A DNA stretch of 64,000 nucleotides, taken from Cymbidium sinense. Lineage: Eukaryota; Streptophyta; Magnoliopsida; Asparagales; Orchidaceae. Under the pieces are notes generated by a model. It saw nothing but the letters and a program-made list of their open reading frames with translations. It was not told where the DNA came from and did not search any database. The stretch is from positions 56,953,277 through 57,017,276 of the forward strand of contig CM038218.1 of NCBI GenBank assembly GCA_021442155.1. The letters run 5' to 3'. Of this stretch, positions 1 through 12,530 are shown piece after piece; position 1 is the first letter of the stretch, and every line of letters begins with the position of its first letter. The translations under genes were made by a program, and so were the position numbers.

Positions 1-780
1 ATTAAATAAATGTTAAACTCAAATAAATTCAGCTATTCACATGGGAAAAAATAATAAAATATGGCTCTTAATATATTCAAGAATGTATGCATTCATTATT
101 AAAATCCTAATGTTTCAAAAGTCATAATAAATTCAATTTTAGTCAAGCGTGGATCATGTAACCTATAATTAAAGGAAAAATCCAAGGAATCCATTAGAGA
201 TAAAATCAGGTATAAATTCCTTGATTATAAAATGACTTTGGCTAAAATACAAAATTCAAGATATTTTTGTTAATTTTGAAATATGACATTTAAATATTAT
301 GATATAATTTATATATAATCATACATATGTTAGTTATCATATAACCTTAAAATTAAATTAAAATATTTATTTATTAAGTATATAAACTAATTACAATTAA
401 TAATCATAATTTATTACCATTTCTTATTTTGACTATTCAAATGCTGTAAAAACATAATTGAATATTAATTAGATAGATTTATATAAATTAACCTAATATC
501 ATTATTTCAAATAAAATAAAAATAATAGTTAAGTTGTGAGCAAATTGATTCATGCCAATGAATCATATGAATTTTATAGTTATAAATGCATATAACCTAA
601 AATATTGTATCTTTAATACATTATCATTTTGATCTTTCATTCTTTAAATCAAACATATTATGAGATGTATTGGATATGTAATTATTAATTATATGTGAAA
701 CACATAAAACATACATTAGAACATCCAAAACATTCATTTGTTATCATTAAAATTGATTGGATTGAACATGAGGCTCATTA
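1..780. other. AT-rich sequence with no recognised gene
   Basis: No ORF of useful length, RNA gene or known element could be recognised. It lacks the CCCTAAA and CTAAA words that start at about 785, and I found no second copy of it in the window, so it lies just outside the repeat array. It could be old transposon or plain intergenic DNA. Confidence 0.5.
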
Positions 781-882
781 AGCCAACATAACCCCAAACC
801 CTAAACCTAAAGTTACTAAATAAATTTAAAAATAAACCTAAACCCTAAAACCTAATAAAGCTAAACCAAAACCTAAACCCAA
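781..882. repeat. telomere-like leader in front of GR-RBP module 1
   Basis: A few CCCTAAA repeats are followed by the word AAGTTACTAAATAAATT and degenerate CCTAAA units. The same leader stands about 80 bases ahead of the modules at 30,883, 34,231, 37,974 and 47,828. It is absent before the modules at 39,477 and 51,843, and not recognisable before 10,163. Confidence 0.75.
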
Positions 883-1368
883 AGAATGGGCAGAACCTTC
901 ATGGCAAGAAAATCACCATCAACCAGGCTCAATCTAGATTTGGTGATGGAGGCAAAGTGAGGCGGTGATTATCGCAGTGGTGGTGGGGGATCTAGAGGTG
1001 CTGGTGGATATGGAGGTGGTGGTCAGAGCAGTGGTGGTTATGGAGGTGAGAGGCATGACGGAGGTTATAGCCGTGGTGGTGGTGGAGGGAGAGATTGGGG
1101 ATATAATGGTGGATCCCACTACTAGAGAGGCCAAGTTGGTTCTAATGGGAACTGGAGAAACTATAGAATGGTCGATCCGATTTACTGCTTATGGAACTGT
1201 GCCTTTACAGTAGAAACGAATCTAGTTATCTAGGGTCTTCCTATTAGCTCTATGTGTGCTCATTTTTTATCTATGTCATTGCTTATGTCTTAGAGAACTT
1301 GGTGTGTTACTTGGTTGATGAAATTGAAAAGAATAAATGTTGAATCTAAATTTGTTCTCTAAAAAAAT
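883..1368 (+). pseudogene. GR-RBP 3' fragment, module 1
   Basis: This is the 3' end of a plant glycine-rich RNA-binding protein gene (RRM plus Gly-rich tail). The first codons match the end of an RRM, with family consensus NGQNLDGRNITVNQAQSR, followed by Gly, Tyr, Arg and Ser repeats such as GGYGGGGQSSGGYGG and an ending close to GSNGNWRN. The start codon and most of the RRM are missing. A frameshift lies near 955, an in-frame TAG at 1,123-1,125, and the normal stop after NWRN is lost. The 3' UTR is kept and ends in a short A run at about 1,361-1,367, directly followed by telomere-like repeats. Such proteins bind RNA in nucleus and cytoplasm; this piece cannot encode one. Confidence 0.85.
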
Positions 1369-2182
1369 AACCCAAAACTAAACTAAACCCTAAACCCTAA
1401 ACCCTAAAAAAGCTAAAACCTAAACCTCAACTAAATAAAACCTAAAATATAAAAAAAAAAAACCTAAACCAAAATAAATAAAATATAATAAAATAAAAAA
1501 ATAAACTTAAACTTAAACCTAAACTTAAACCTAAACTTAAAAAGAAATTTAAAAAATAAAAATTAACTAAAAGAAAATAAATAAAAACCTAAATAAAACT
1601 AAAAAAAAAAAACTTAAATAAAATAAAAAATAAACCTAAAATAAAAATAAAATAAACCTAAAATAAAATAAAATAAAACTAAATAAAAACTTAAATCTAG
1701 ATAATAAACCTAAATAAATAAAAAATAAAATCTAAACCCTAAACTAAAATAAAACCTAAAACAAAAATAAAAATAAAATAAACCTAAACCTAAACTAAAA
1801 TAAGCTAAACAAAAATAAATAAAACCTAAACCTAAACCTAAAATAAACTAAACCTAAACCTCAACCTAAACTAAATAAAATAAATTAAAATAAAAATAAA
1901 CCTAAACCTAAACTAAAAAATAAAACCTAAAATAAACCTAAAATAAAAACTTAAAACCTAAACCTAAAAAATAAAATAAAAGCTAAACCTAAACCTAAAA
2001 TAAAAAAAATAAACCTAAACCTAAAATAAAATAAAAATAAAACTAAACTAAAAATAAACTAAACCTAAACCTAAACCTAAAAATAAACTAAAATAAAACC
2101 TAAACTAAAATAAATAAACTAAAATAAATAAACTAAATTAAATAGAAACTAAAAAACATAAATAAAAAAATAAAATAAATAA
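1369..2182. repeat. telomere-like array, clean then decayed part of a unit
   Basis: A short stretch of CCCTAAA (to about 1,410) passes into CCTAAA, CTAAA and AATAAA words. The order of these words resembles the decayed zones at 32,090-32,780, 36,820-37,600, 46,520-47,290 and 50,800-51,560, so this is a diverged copy of a longer unit and not a free-running microsatellite. Confidence 0.75.
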
Positions 2183-2860
2183 ACCTAACCTACTAGTTTA
2201 TTTAGTTTAAATAAAATAAAATAAATAAAATAATAATAAAATAAACCCTAAACCCTAAACCCTAAACCCTAAACCTTAAAACACTTAACCCTAAATCATA
2301 AACCCTAAATCCTAAAGCTCCTAAACCCTAAACCTAAACCCTAAAACACACCCTAAAACCCTCCCTAAATTAACCTAAACCCTCCTAAATTAACCACCAC
2401 CCTAACTAACCTAACTCTAAACCCTAAACCCTAAATTAACCTCCTAAACTAACCTCTTCCCTAAACCCTAAACCCTAAACTCTAAACCTAAACTCCCTCT
2501 AAAAATCCCACCAAACTCCTAAACTCCCTAAATCTAAACTCATAAACCTAAAAAATAATAAATAATACCTAAAAAATAAAACCTCTCTAAATTAACCCTA
2601 AACCCTAAAATACTAAATGCTCCTAAACCCTAAACCCTAATCCTAAAACTCCATAAACCCTAATGCAACACTACACCCAAACCCTAAACTTAACCCTAAA
2701 CCAACACTAAATCATAAACCTAAACCCTAAACCACCTTAAACCCAAACCAAAAAAAAAACCCTAAACTAAACCTAAATCTAAAATAACCCTAAACTAAAC
2801 CTATAACCTACCCACAAACCCTAAAAAACCTAAACCTAAACCCACTAAACTAAACTAAAA
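2183..2860. repeat. boundary motif and interstitial telomere repeats
   Basis: The boundary motif lies at about 2,187-2,208 (CTACTAGTTTATTTAGTTT). From about 2,244 follow CCCTAAA repeats, at first nearly perfect, then mixed with C-rich variants such as ACCACCACCC and TCCTAAA. The C-rich strand is the + strand. Perfect runs are only a few units long, so this is interstitial telomere-like DNA and not an active chromosome end. Confidence 0.8.
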
Positions 2861-5800
2861 ATAAATAAAATAATATAAAATAAAATAAATAACAAAATAA
2901 AAATAAATATATAAAATAAACTAAATAAATAAAATAAAATAAATAAAGTGGTTAAAAAAAATAACTAAATAAACCTAAACTTAAATTAAATAAAATAAAA
3001 TAAACTAAATAAAAACTAAAACTAAACTAAACAAATAAAATAAAATAAAATAAATAAATAAATTACATAAAATAAAACTTAAAACTAAATAAATAAAATA
3101 AAATATAAAATAAAATATAAAAAACTAAAATAAAATAAACTAAAATAAATAAATAAACTAAACCTAAACTAAATAAATAAAAAAAAACTTAAAATAAAAT
3201 TGAATAAACTTAAAAAAAATAAAATAAACTAAATAAAAATAAAATAAATAAAATAATAAACCTAAACCTAAACTAAACTAAATAAATAAAAAAAAATAAA
3301 CTAAATATATATAAATAAATAAATAAAATAAAAATAAATAAATAAATAAAATAAACTAAAATCATAAACTAAATAATATAAATAATAATAAATAAAATAA
3401 AAAATAAAATAAAAAATAAAAAATCAAACCTAAACATAAAATAAATAAAATAAAATAAAAATGTAAACCTAAATAAATAAAAATAAAATAAAAATAAAAT
3501 AAATAAATAAATAAAATAAAAATAAACTATCTAAAAAAATAAACTAAACTAAATAAATAAATAAATAAACCAACTTAATAAATAAAATTAAAACAAAAGA
3601 AAATAAAATAAATATTAAATAAAATAAATAAATAATTTATAAAAAATAAATAAATAAATAAATAAATAAAATAAAATAAATAAACCCTAAAATAAAAAAT
3701 AAAAAATAAAATTATAAAATAAATAAATAAAAATAAATAAATTAAAATAAATAAAAAACTAAAATAAAATAAATAAACTAAACCTAAAAATAAATAAATA
3801 AAATAAAAACTAAAACCTAAAATAAATAAAATATACTAAAAATAATAAATAAAATAAATAAATAAAATAAACCCTAAAATTAAAATTTAAAAAATAAAAA
3901 TAAAAAAATATACCAAACCTAAAACCCTAAACCAAAATATAAACCTAAAATAAAACCCTAAACTATAAACCCTAAACTAAACCAAATAAACCCTAAACCC
4001 TAACTAAACCCTAAACCACACCCTCCTAAACCTAAACTTAAACTATAACCCTAAACCTAAACCTAAAAAATAAAAATAAAACTAGTAAACCTAAACCTAA
4101 CCTTAAAAGAAAATAAAATAAAAAATAAAACTCTAAAATAAAATAAATAAACCTAAACTAAACTAAAAATAAAACCTAAATAAAATAAAACTAAACCTAA
4201 ACTAAAATAAAATAAATAAAAATAAAATAAAATAAAATAAATAACCTAAACCTAAAAAATAAAATAAAACCTAATAAAAATAAAAAATAAAACCTAAAAA
4301 CCCTAAACTAAAAAAAAAAATAAATAAACAAAATAAACCTAAACCTAAACAAAATAAACAAAATTAAAATAAATAAAAAACCTAAACCTAAACCTAAAAT
4401 AAACTAAACCTAAATTAAATAAAATAATAAAATAAACCTAAAATAAAATAAAACCTAAACCTAAAAAAAAATAAAAGCTAAACCTAAACCTAAAATAAAA
4501 ATAAACCTAAACCTAAAATTAAAATAAAATAAAAACAAAACTAAAATAAACATAAACCTAAACCTAAATAATGAAATAAAATAAAAAACCTAAACTAAAA
4601 TAAATAAACTAAACTACAAAAAATAAAAAATAAACCTAAATAAAATAAAAACTAAAATAAACTAAATAAATAAACTAAATTAAAATAAATAAATAAACTT
4701 AAATAAAATAAAACCTAAAACAAACTAAATAAATAAAAATAAATAAAACATAAAATAAAAATAAAGTAAACTAAATAAACTAAATAAATAAAATGAAAAA
4801 CCAAATAAATAAAAATAAACTAAAATAATCTTAAAATAAATAAAATAAATAAAGAAACTAAAACTAAACTAAATAAAATAAATAAATAAATAAAAAATAA
4901 ACTAACCTAAAAATAACTAAAATAAAACCTAAACCCTAAAACTAGATAAACTAAACTAAATAAAAAACTAAACCTCCTAACCCAAAATAAAACATAAAAA
5001 GAAACCAAAAAAATAAAGTAAAATAATAAAACTAAATAAAAAAAAATTAATCTGAATAAATAAATAAAATAAACTAAATAAATAAATAAATTAACTAAAA
5101 TTAACTAAATAAACTAAACTAAACTAAACTAAATAAAAATAAATAAAGTAAAACCTAAATTAAATAAACTAAATAAAACTAAACCTAAAATAAACTAAAC
5201 TAAATAAACTAAAAATAAATAAACATAAACCCAAAATAAATAAAAATAAACTAAATAAAACTAAATAAATAAACTAAAAATAAATAAAATAAAAAATAAA
5301 TAAAATATATAAAATAAATAAATAAATAAATAAATAAAAACTAAAATAAACTAAACAAAAAATAAAATAAAATAAATAAATAAACTAAACTAAATAAAAT
5401 ATATAAATAATAAACCTAAGATAAATAAAATAAAACCTAAACATAAATAAATAAACTAAAATAAACTAAACTAAAAATAAACTAAATGAAAATAAATAAA
5501 CCTAAACCTAAAAAAAGAAACTAAATAAACCTAAAATAAATAATGAATAAAATAAACCTAAATAAATAAACTAAATAAAATAAACTAAACCTAAAATAAA
5601 AAAATACAAAACTAAAAACTAAATAAACTAAACTAAAAATAAAATAAAAAAAATAAAATAAATAAACTAAAATAAAAAACTAAACTAAATAAATAAAAGA
5701 AAATAAATAAACTAAAATAAAAATAAATAATAAATAAAATAAAATAAACTAACTAAATAAAATAAAAATAAAATAAAATAAATAAACCTAAACCTAAATA

Positions 5801-8295
5801 AAAATAAACTAAAATAATTAAATAAATAAATAAAAAAACTAAAATAAAAAAATAAATAAATAAACTAAAATAAATAAAATAAAATAAATAAATAAACCTA
5901 AATAAGATTAACATAAACCTAAATAAAATAAACCTAAAATAAACTAAACTAAAATAAACTTAAACCTAAACCTAAACTAAACATAAAAAATAAAATAAAT
6001 AAACCTAAACCTAAATAAATAAAAAAAAATAAACTATAAACTAAAATAAGATAAAATAAATAAACCTAAACAAAATAAATAAATAAACTTAAACTTAAAC
6101 CTAAACCAAAACTAAATAAAATAAAATAAAAATATAAATAAACTAAACAAAAATAAATAAAATCTAAACTAAAAAAAAATAAACTAAACTAAACTAAAAA
6201 CCTAAAAAAATAAACTAAAAATTAAAAGATAAAAAAAAATATAAATAAACTAAATAAAAATATAAAACTAAATAAAAAAATAAATTTAAAAAATAAATAA
6301 ACCTAAAATAAATATATAATAAATAAATAAACTAAATAAAATAAAATAAAATAAATAATAAATAAATATAAAACTAAACCTAAATGAAATAAAATAAAAA
6401 AAAATAAAAAAAAAAAAATATAAACCTAAAAAACCTAAACTAAATAAAATAAACTAAAAACCTAAATAAATTAATAAACTAAATAAAATAAACTAAAATA
6501 AAAATAAATAAAACCTAAACTTAAACCAAAATAAACCTAAACTAAATAAATAAATAAAAACCTAAACTAAAATAAAATAAAATAAACTAAACTAAATAAA
6601 ATAAAATAAACTAAATGAAAATAAAATAAAATAAATAAAAATAAATAAACCTAAATAAACTAAAAAAACTAAACTAAATAAAAACTAAAATAAAATAAAC
6701 CAAAATAAATAAACTAAAAATAAACTAAAATATAAATAAAAAAAATAAAATAAACTAAAATAAATAAATAAAATAAATAAAATAAACTAAAAATAAAATA
6801 AACTAAAATAAAATAAACTAAATAAAACTAAACTAAATAAATAAATAAAATAAAATAAATAAACTAAATAAATAAAATAAATAAAATAAATAAACTAAAC
6901 TAAATAAAATAAACTAAACAAATAATAAAAATAATAAAAACCTAAACCTAAATAAACTAAAAAATAAAATAACCAAAACAAAACCTAAAAAAAAAAAACT
7001 AAATAAACATAAACCTAAAAAACTAAAACCTAAACTAAACTAAATAAATAAACATAAACTAAATAAAATAAACTAAAATTAAATAAATAAACATAAACTA
7101 AATAAACCTAAATACAATAAACATAAATAAAGTAAAATATACCTAAACCTAAAAAAATAAACCTAAACTAAATAAATTAAATAAACTAAACTAAAATAAA
7201 CTAAATAAAATAAAATAAAATTAACCTAAATAAAAAAGAAAATAAACTAAACTAAAAATAAAATAAACTAATAAACATAAACCTAAAACTAAACTAACTA
7301 AATAAATAAAAATAAACTAAATAAAAAATAAAAACCTAAAACCTAAATAAAATAAAATAAATAAAATAACTAAATTAACCTAAACTAAACTAAAATAAAC
7401 CTAAAATAAAAAATGAATAAAATAAAATAAATTTAAAAAATAAAACCTAGAACCTAAATAAACTAAATAAAATAAAATAAATAAATAATCTAAAATAAAA
7501 TAAACTAAAATAAATAAATAAACCAAAACCTAAACTAAATAAAATAAAATAAACCTAAAATAATTAAATAAACCTAAATATATAAAATAAACTAAATTAA
7601 AAAATAAAATAATAAAATAATAAACCTAAACTAAACTAAATAAAAAAAAATTTAAAATAAAAATAAATAAAGTAAATAAAAATAAACTAAATAAACCTAA
7701 ACTAAACTAAATAAATAAAAAACAAAAATAAAATAAAATAAATAAAATAAAATAAAAATAAATAAAATAAATAAAATAAAATAAATAAATTAATATAAAC
7801 TAAAATAAAAATAAACCTAAACTAAATCAAACCTAAAAATAAAATAAAATAAAACTAAATAAACTAAATAAATAAATAAACATAAACCTAAACCTAAATA
7901 AACTAAAATAAAATAAATAAATAAATAAAATAAAATATAAAAAAAATTAATAAACTAAAACTAAACTAAATGAACCAAAATAAATAAAATAAACTAAAAA
8001 AAAATAAAAAAAAATAAACCTAAAATAAAATAAACTAAATAAAATAAATAAACTAAATAAATAAACTAAAATAAATAAGCTAAACTAAAACCTAACCTAA
8101 ATAAAATAAATAAATAAACCAAATAATAAAATAAATAAAATAAAATAAAATAAACTAAAAAATAAACCAAAATAAACTAAACTAAATATAAACTAAAAAA
8201 AATAAAATGTAATAAAATAAACCTAAACTTAAAGATAATAATATAAAAATAAACCTAAATAAAAAAAATAAAATAAATAATAAAAAATAAAAATA
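2861..8295. repeat. long decayed telomere-like tract, almost G-free on + strand
   Basis: About 5.4 kb of CTAAA, CCTAAA, AATAAA and TAAA words, with a small island of CCCTAAA at about 3,935-4,070. No boundary motif or GR-RBP module was found inside. Many 60-base lines carry no G or one G on the + strand. It resembles the decayed zones of the ordered units but is much longer, so it may be several fused units or an independent expansion. No gene was seen. Confidence 0.7.
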
Positions 8296-9093
8296 AAAAT
8301 AACCCTAAATAATAAATCCAAACCTAAACCCTAAAAATACCCTAACTCCTAAACCCTAAACCACTAAATAAACCCTACCCTATAAACCTACTTACCTAAA
8401 TAACTAACCCTATAAAACCCTCTAAACTAAACCAAACCAAATAAACTATACCTAAACTGAACCCAAACCCCTAAACCCTCTAAATAAACCTATAAAATAA
8501 AATAAAATAAAAACATAAACCTTAACCTAAAAAAGAAAATAAAATAAAAACTAAACTAATAAAATAAAAACTAAAATAAACTAAAATAAAATAAAATAAA
8601 TAAACTAAATAAAAATAAAATAAATAAAATAATAAAATAAAATAAATAAAAAAACCTAAACCAAAAAAAATAAACCTAAAATAAATAAAAAAATAAACCT
8701 AACCCTAAACTAAAAAAAACTTAAAATAAAAATAAAATAAACTAAGATAAACTAAATAAATAAAACCTAAACTAACCTAAAGTAAACTAAATCTAAACCT
8801 AAACCTAAACTAAATAAAATAAAATAAACTAAAAATAAACCTAAACCTAAACTAAAATAATAAAAAATAAACCTAAAATAAAACCTAAAAATAAAATAAA
8901 AAAAACTAAAAAAACTTAAACCTAAAAAAAACTAAACTAAAATAAACCTAAACCTAAACCTCAACCTACTAAATAAACTAAAATAATAAACCTAAAAATG
9001 AATAAACTAAATAAAAAATAAAATAATCCTAAATAAAATAAAAATAAAATAAACTAAAATAAATAAAAAAATAAACTAAATAAACTAAGTAAA
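8296..9093. repeat. telomere-like island and decayed zone
   Basis: CCCTAAA and CCTAAA variants at 8,300-8,490 are followed by decayed CTAAA/AATAAA words up to the next boundary motif. No boundary motif precedes this island, unlike most others. Confidence 0.65.
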
Positions 9094-9985
9094 CATAAAC
9101 CTACTAGTTTACTTAATTTAAAAAAAAAAAAAAAACCCTAAACCATAAACCCTACACCTAACCCTATAAATCTATAAAAAACCCCAACCCTACCCTAAAC
9201 CTAAAATAAAACCTAAACCCTAAAAACCTAAAACATAAAAAACCTAAAACCTAAACCTAAACTAAATAAAACCTAAAAAAAATAAAAAGAAAAAAAATAA
9301 ACCTAAAATAAATAAAATAAAATAAAAAAACCTAACTAAACATAAACTAAACCTAAACCTAAAATATAATAAAATAAAAAATAAAACTAAACTAAAATAA
9401 AAATAAAAACCTAAACTAAACTAAAAATAAATAAAACCTAAATAAAATAAAAACTAAACGTAAAATAAATCTAAAAACTAAAATAAATATAAACCTAAAA
9501 ATAAACCTAAAAAAATAAATAAAAAAATAAAACCTAAACCTTAAACTAAAAAAAACCTAAACCTAAAATAAAAAATAAACCAAAACCTAAAATAAAATAA
9601 ACTAAACTAAAATAAATAAACCTAAACTTAAACCTAAAATAAACTAAACAAAAACTAAAATAGAATAAACTAAAATAAACCTAAATTAACAAATAAACCT
9701 AAAAATAAACCTAAAATAAAATTTAAACCTAAACCTAAAAAAGAAAATAAATAAACTAAACCTAAAATAAAAAATAAAACCTAAACCTAAAAATTAAATA
9801 AAAAAACTAAACTAAAAAAATAAATAAGCCTAAAATAAACCTAAAAATAAAAATAAAAAAAAACCTAAACTAAAATAAATAAACCAAACTAATAAGAATA
9901 AATAATTAATCGACAGGAAAATAAAAAATTGACCTAAATAGAAATAAAAAAAATAAAATAATCTAAAATAAATAATAAATAAACC
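9094..9985. repeat. higher-order telomere-like unit
   Basis: The boundary motif CTACTAGTTTACTTAATTT lies at 9,101-9,119, followed by an A run, a short imperfect CCCTAAA stretch (9,135-9,210) and a decayed zone. The length is about 0.89 kb. There is no GR-RBP module. Confidence 0.75.
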
Positions 9986-10162
9986 TAAACCAACCAGTTT
10001 ACTTTTTTTTTACCTATAAACCCTAAATCCTAAACCCTAAATCCTAAACCCTAAACCCTAAACACTAAAACTAACCCTAGACCCTAAAGCCTATACCTAC
10101 AACCTACCAAGCAACCCTAAACCTATAAACCTAAAAACCCAAACCTAAACCTTAAATAAGTA
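9986..10162. repeat. boundary motif and telomere repeats before module 2
   Basis: A weakened motif (CCAACCAGTTTACTTTTTT) at 9,990-10,008 is followed by CCCTAAA repeats with variants. The GR-RBP module starts without a recognisable leader. Confidence 0.65.
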
Positions 10163-10590
10163 AAACATCATCTAAACCATTCAATCTAGATCTGGCATGT
10201 GGCAATCACCAGCGATTATCATAATGGTGGTGGGGATCTAGAGTGTTTGTGGATGTGGAGGTGGTGGTTAAACTGGTGATAATGGAGGAGGAGGAGTGAT
10301 GGAGGTTATAGCGTGGTGGGGGAGAGATCAGGATATGATGGCGATCCCTACTCGAGAGGCGTGGTGGTTAGATGGAGAAACTAGAATGCGATCGATATCT
10401 ACTTATGGGATTGTGTCTTTATAGTTGAGATGATTCTACTTATCTAGAGTTTTTGATTTGCTCTATTAGTCATCATTTTTTATCTATGTCATCGCTTTTG
10501 CCTTAGAAAACTTGGGATGCTACTTATTTTATGAAATCGAATAGAAGAGATGTTTAATTTGAATTTATTCTCTATTAAAAAATAAACCTA
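10163..10590 (+). pseudogene. GR-RBP 3' fragment, module 2, heavily decayed
   Basis: This aligns with the other modules from the ACATCACCGTCAACC part of the RRM end, through a shortened Gly-rich tail, to the 3' UTR. The UTR words (ATTTGCTCTATT, TTTTTTATCTATGTCATCGC, TTAGAAAACTTGG) and the terminal short A run are retained. It has many small deletions, so no frame stays open for long. It stands directly before block A, as modules 6 and 9 stand before blocks B and C. It cannot encode a protein. Confidence 0.75.
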
Positions 10591-10905
10591 AACCAAAACT
10601 CTAAACTAAACTTAAACTAAAACTAAACCATAAACCATAAACCTAAACCTAACCCTAAACCATAAACCTAAATCAACTAAACCCTAAAAAAAACCATACA
10701 TTAAAATTAAACCTAAACCCTAAACCATACCCAAACCTAAACCCAAACTTTATCCTAAACCTAAACCTTAAAAACCCAACTCTAAACCCTAAACCTAAAT
10801 CCTAAAACCACTAAATCCTAAACCAACCCTAAACCCTAAACCCCAAACATTAAACCTAAATCCTAAAACTCCTAAACCTAAACCCCAAACCTTATCTATC
10901 ACAAA
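10591..10905. repeat. interstitial telomere repeats between module 2 and block A
   Basis: CCCTAAA with frequent variants such as CCATAAA and CCTAAAT, C-rich strand on +. Equivalent stretches lie at 39,970-40,215 and 52,331-52,655. Confidence 0.8.
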
Positions 10906-12530
10906 TCACTTTAAACTTTGAATAAATGTCATTAGGTAAATCTAAAGAATGACTTAATCTAACATAGTTATGGTAGCTAAAAAAATGTCTTCAAGAGACT
11001 TTCCCTTTATTAGAGATTTGAATACCTAAACCCTAACCCTAAATCATATTATAATACCATATATTATAGTATAATGTAGCATCATATATTTGAGGATGTA
11101 GTGATGTGTTTTTGGATGTTATAAGATGTTTTGAATATTTTAGTATATTACAATATTATGCCCTATAGTCTATATTAACATAAATCATAAAAGTAATGAT
11201 TTAATAAATTAGATAATGAAATTTGTTAAATTTGAAGTGGGAATTAGTTGTAGTACCAAAGGTGTACTATGCCACTTGTAGTCTAAAAAGTAAGATTTTA
11301 TGTTCAAAATAAATATTATATGTTGTAGCATAGTATAGCATCATATATCATAATATATTATTCTATGTATTTTAAATTCTTTTAGTATTTTACAATCATC
11401 TATTAACTAGCATTATTTATAAAAATGTTGATTTAGACTTTAAAATGGTGGAATTTGGCCAAATTCATAATAAGTAGAGCATGGCATCATAATATATTTT
11501 CAATTTAAAATATGTAAGTGATACTAAAATATATAGTTTTTATTATTTAGACTAATTTTATGATTTTTTATCTTAAGCAATCCCTTGTGATGTGATATGC
11601 AATAATATAATATAATATGTTATAGTGTATTATTATAATATAGGATGCCATAACATAGTGTAGCATCATGCATTATATAGCATACTATGTATTACTACTT
11701 GTTTAGCATATTTAGTTTGTTATAGTATGATGTAGTAGAGTTTGTACTTGGTATAATTCATAAAATATTGATTTATAGGCTAGATGATGGGATTTGGCTA
11801 AATTTAAGGTAAGCTTTAGGGAACATCATTGGGGGTGTGCTATGTGTGTCATTTAATCAAAAGAATGGAATTTTGCATCAAAATAAATGTTCATTTTTCA
11901 ACCAAATTTTATAAATTTTTTGCTTAAAGTGATTCATTTTAGGTGTAATGTAAGATAATATATTATATGAAAGCATATTAAAATATAATGTACATAACAA
12001 TATAACTTCACATATATATGAATGTGGTGGTGTGTTACTTGTATTCTACATTTTAGTATGTTTTACTTTAGTTATGATACATTGGGTCAAAACTCACATA
12101 AATGTTAATTTGAAGGTTGAGATGGAAGAATTTGGCCAAATTCATAGCACAAACCAAGAAGCAACACCAAAATTTTTCTATTTTGTACCATTTCTAATCA
12201 AAAAATAATAATTTTACATCCAAAATGAACATTATTCATATTTTGTGAAAATTTTGTTATTTGTTCATTTTAAGTGATTCTAATGAGGTCTAATGTTAGA
12301 CAATATATTATATTATAACAAATTATAATATAGCATCATATATTATAATATAATTTAGTGTGTTAATTCATAAACCATAATATGTTTAGCATGAAATTGT
12401 ATAGTTAGTTTGAGCTTGCACCATCACAAATCATAAAATGTTGATTACAATGTTAAGATGATGTAATTTGAATGAATACATTGTTAGGCTTTTGGTTGAA
12501 GTATTAAAGGTGTGCATAGAGAAGAAATAA
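10906..12530. repeat. degenerate tandem array, period about 340 bp (block A)
   Basis: After a conserved non-telomeric piece of about 110 bp and a short CCCTAAA stretch (about 11,022-11,047), an AT-rich sequence repeats with the anchor word GAATTTGGCCAAATT or near variants at 11,218, 11,451, 11,791, 12,128 and 12,463. The last three spacings are 340, 337 and 335 bases; the first is 233, which suggests a deletion. Around each anchor the words CATAAAATATTGATTTA, TATAGCATCATATAT and TTAAGTGATTC recur. Copies are diverged. No coding capacity was seen. Blocks B and C carry the same array in the same order. Confidence 0.7.

Noticed and set aside
934..1213. ORFs on both strands over GR-RBP module 1, and similar pairs at 30,868-31,180, 34,254-34,514, 39,475-39,778, 47,813-48,143 and 51,859-52,253
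   Set aside because: Ser/Thr-rich or Val-rich translations are shifted or antisense readings of the Gly-rich repeat. Only the frame continuing the RRM end has family similarity, and it is truncated.
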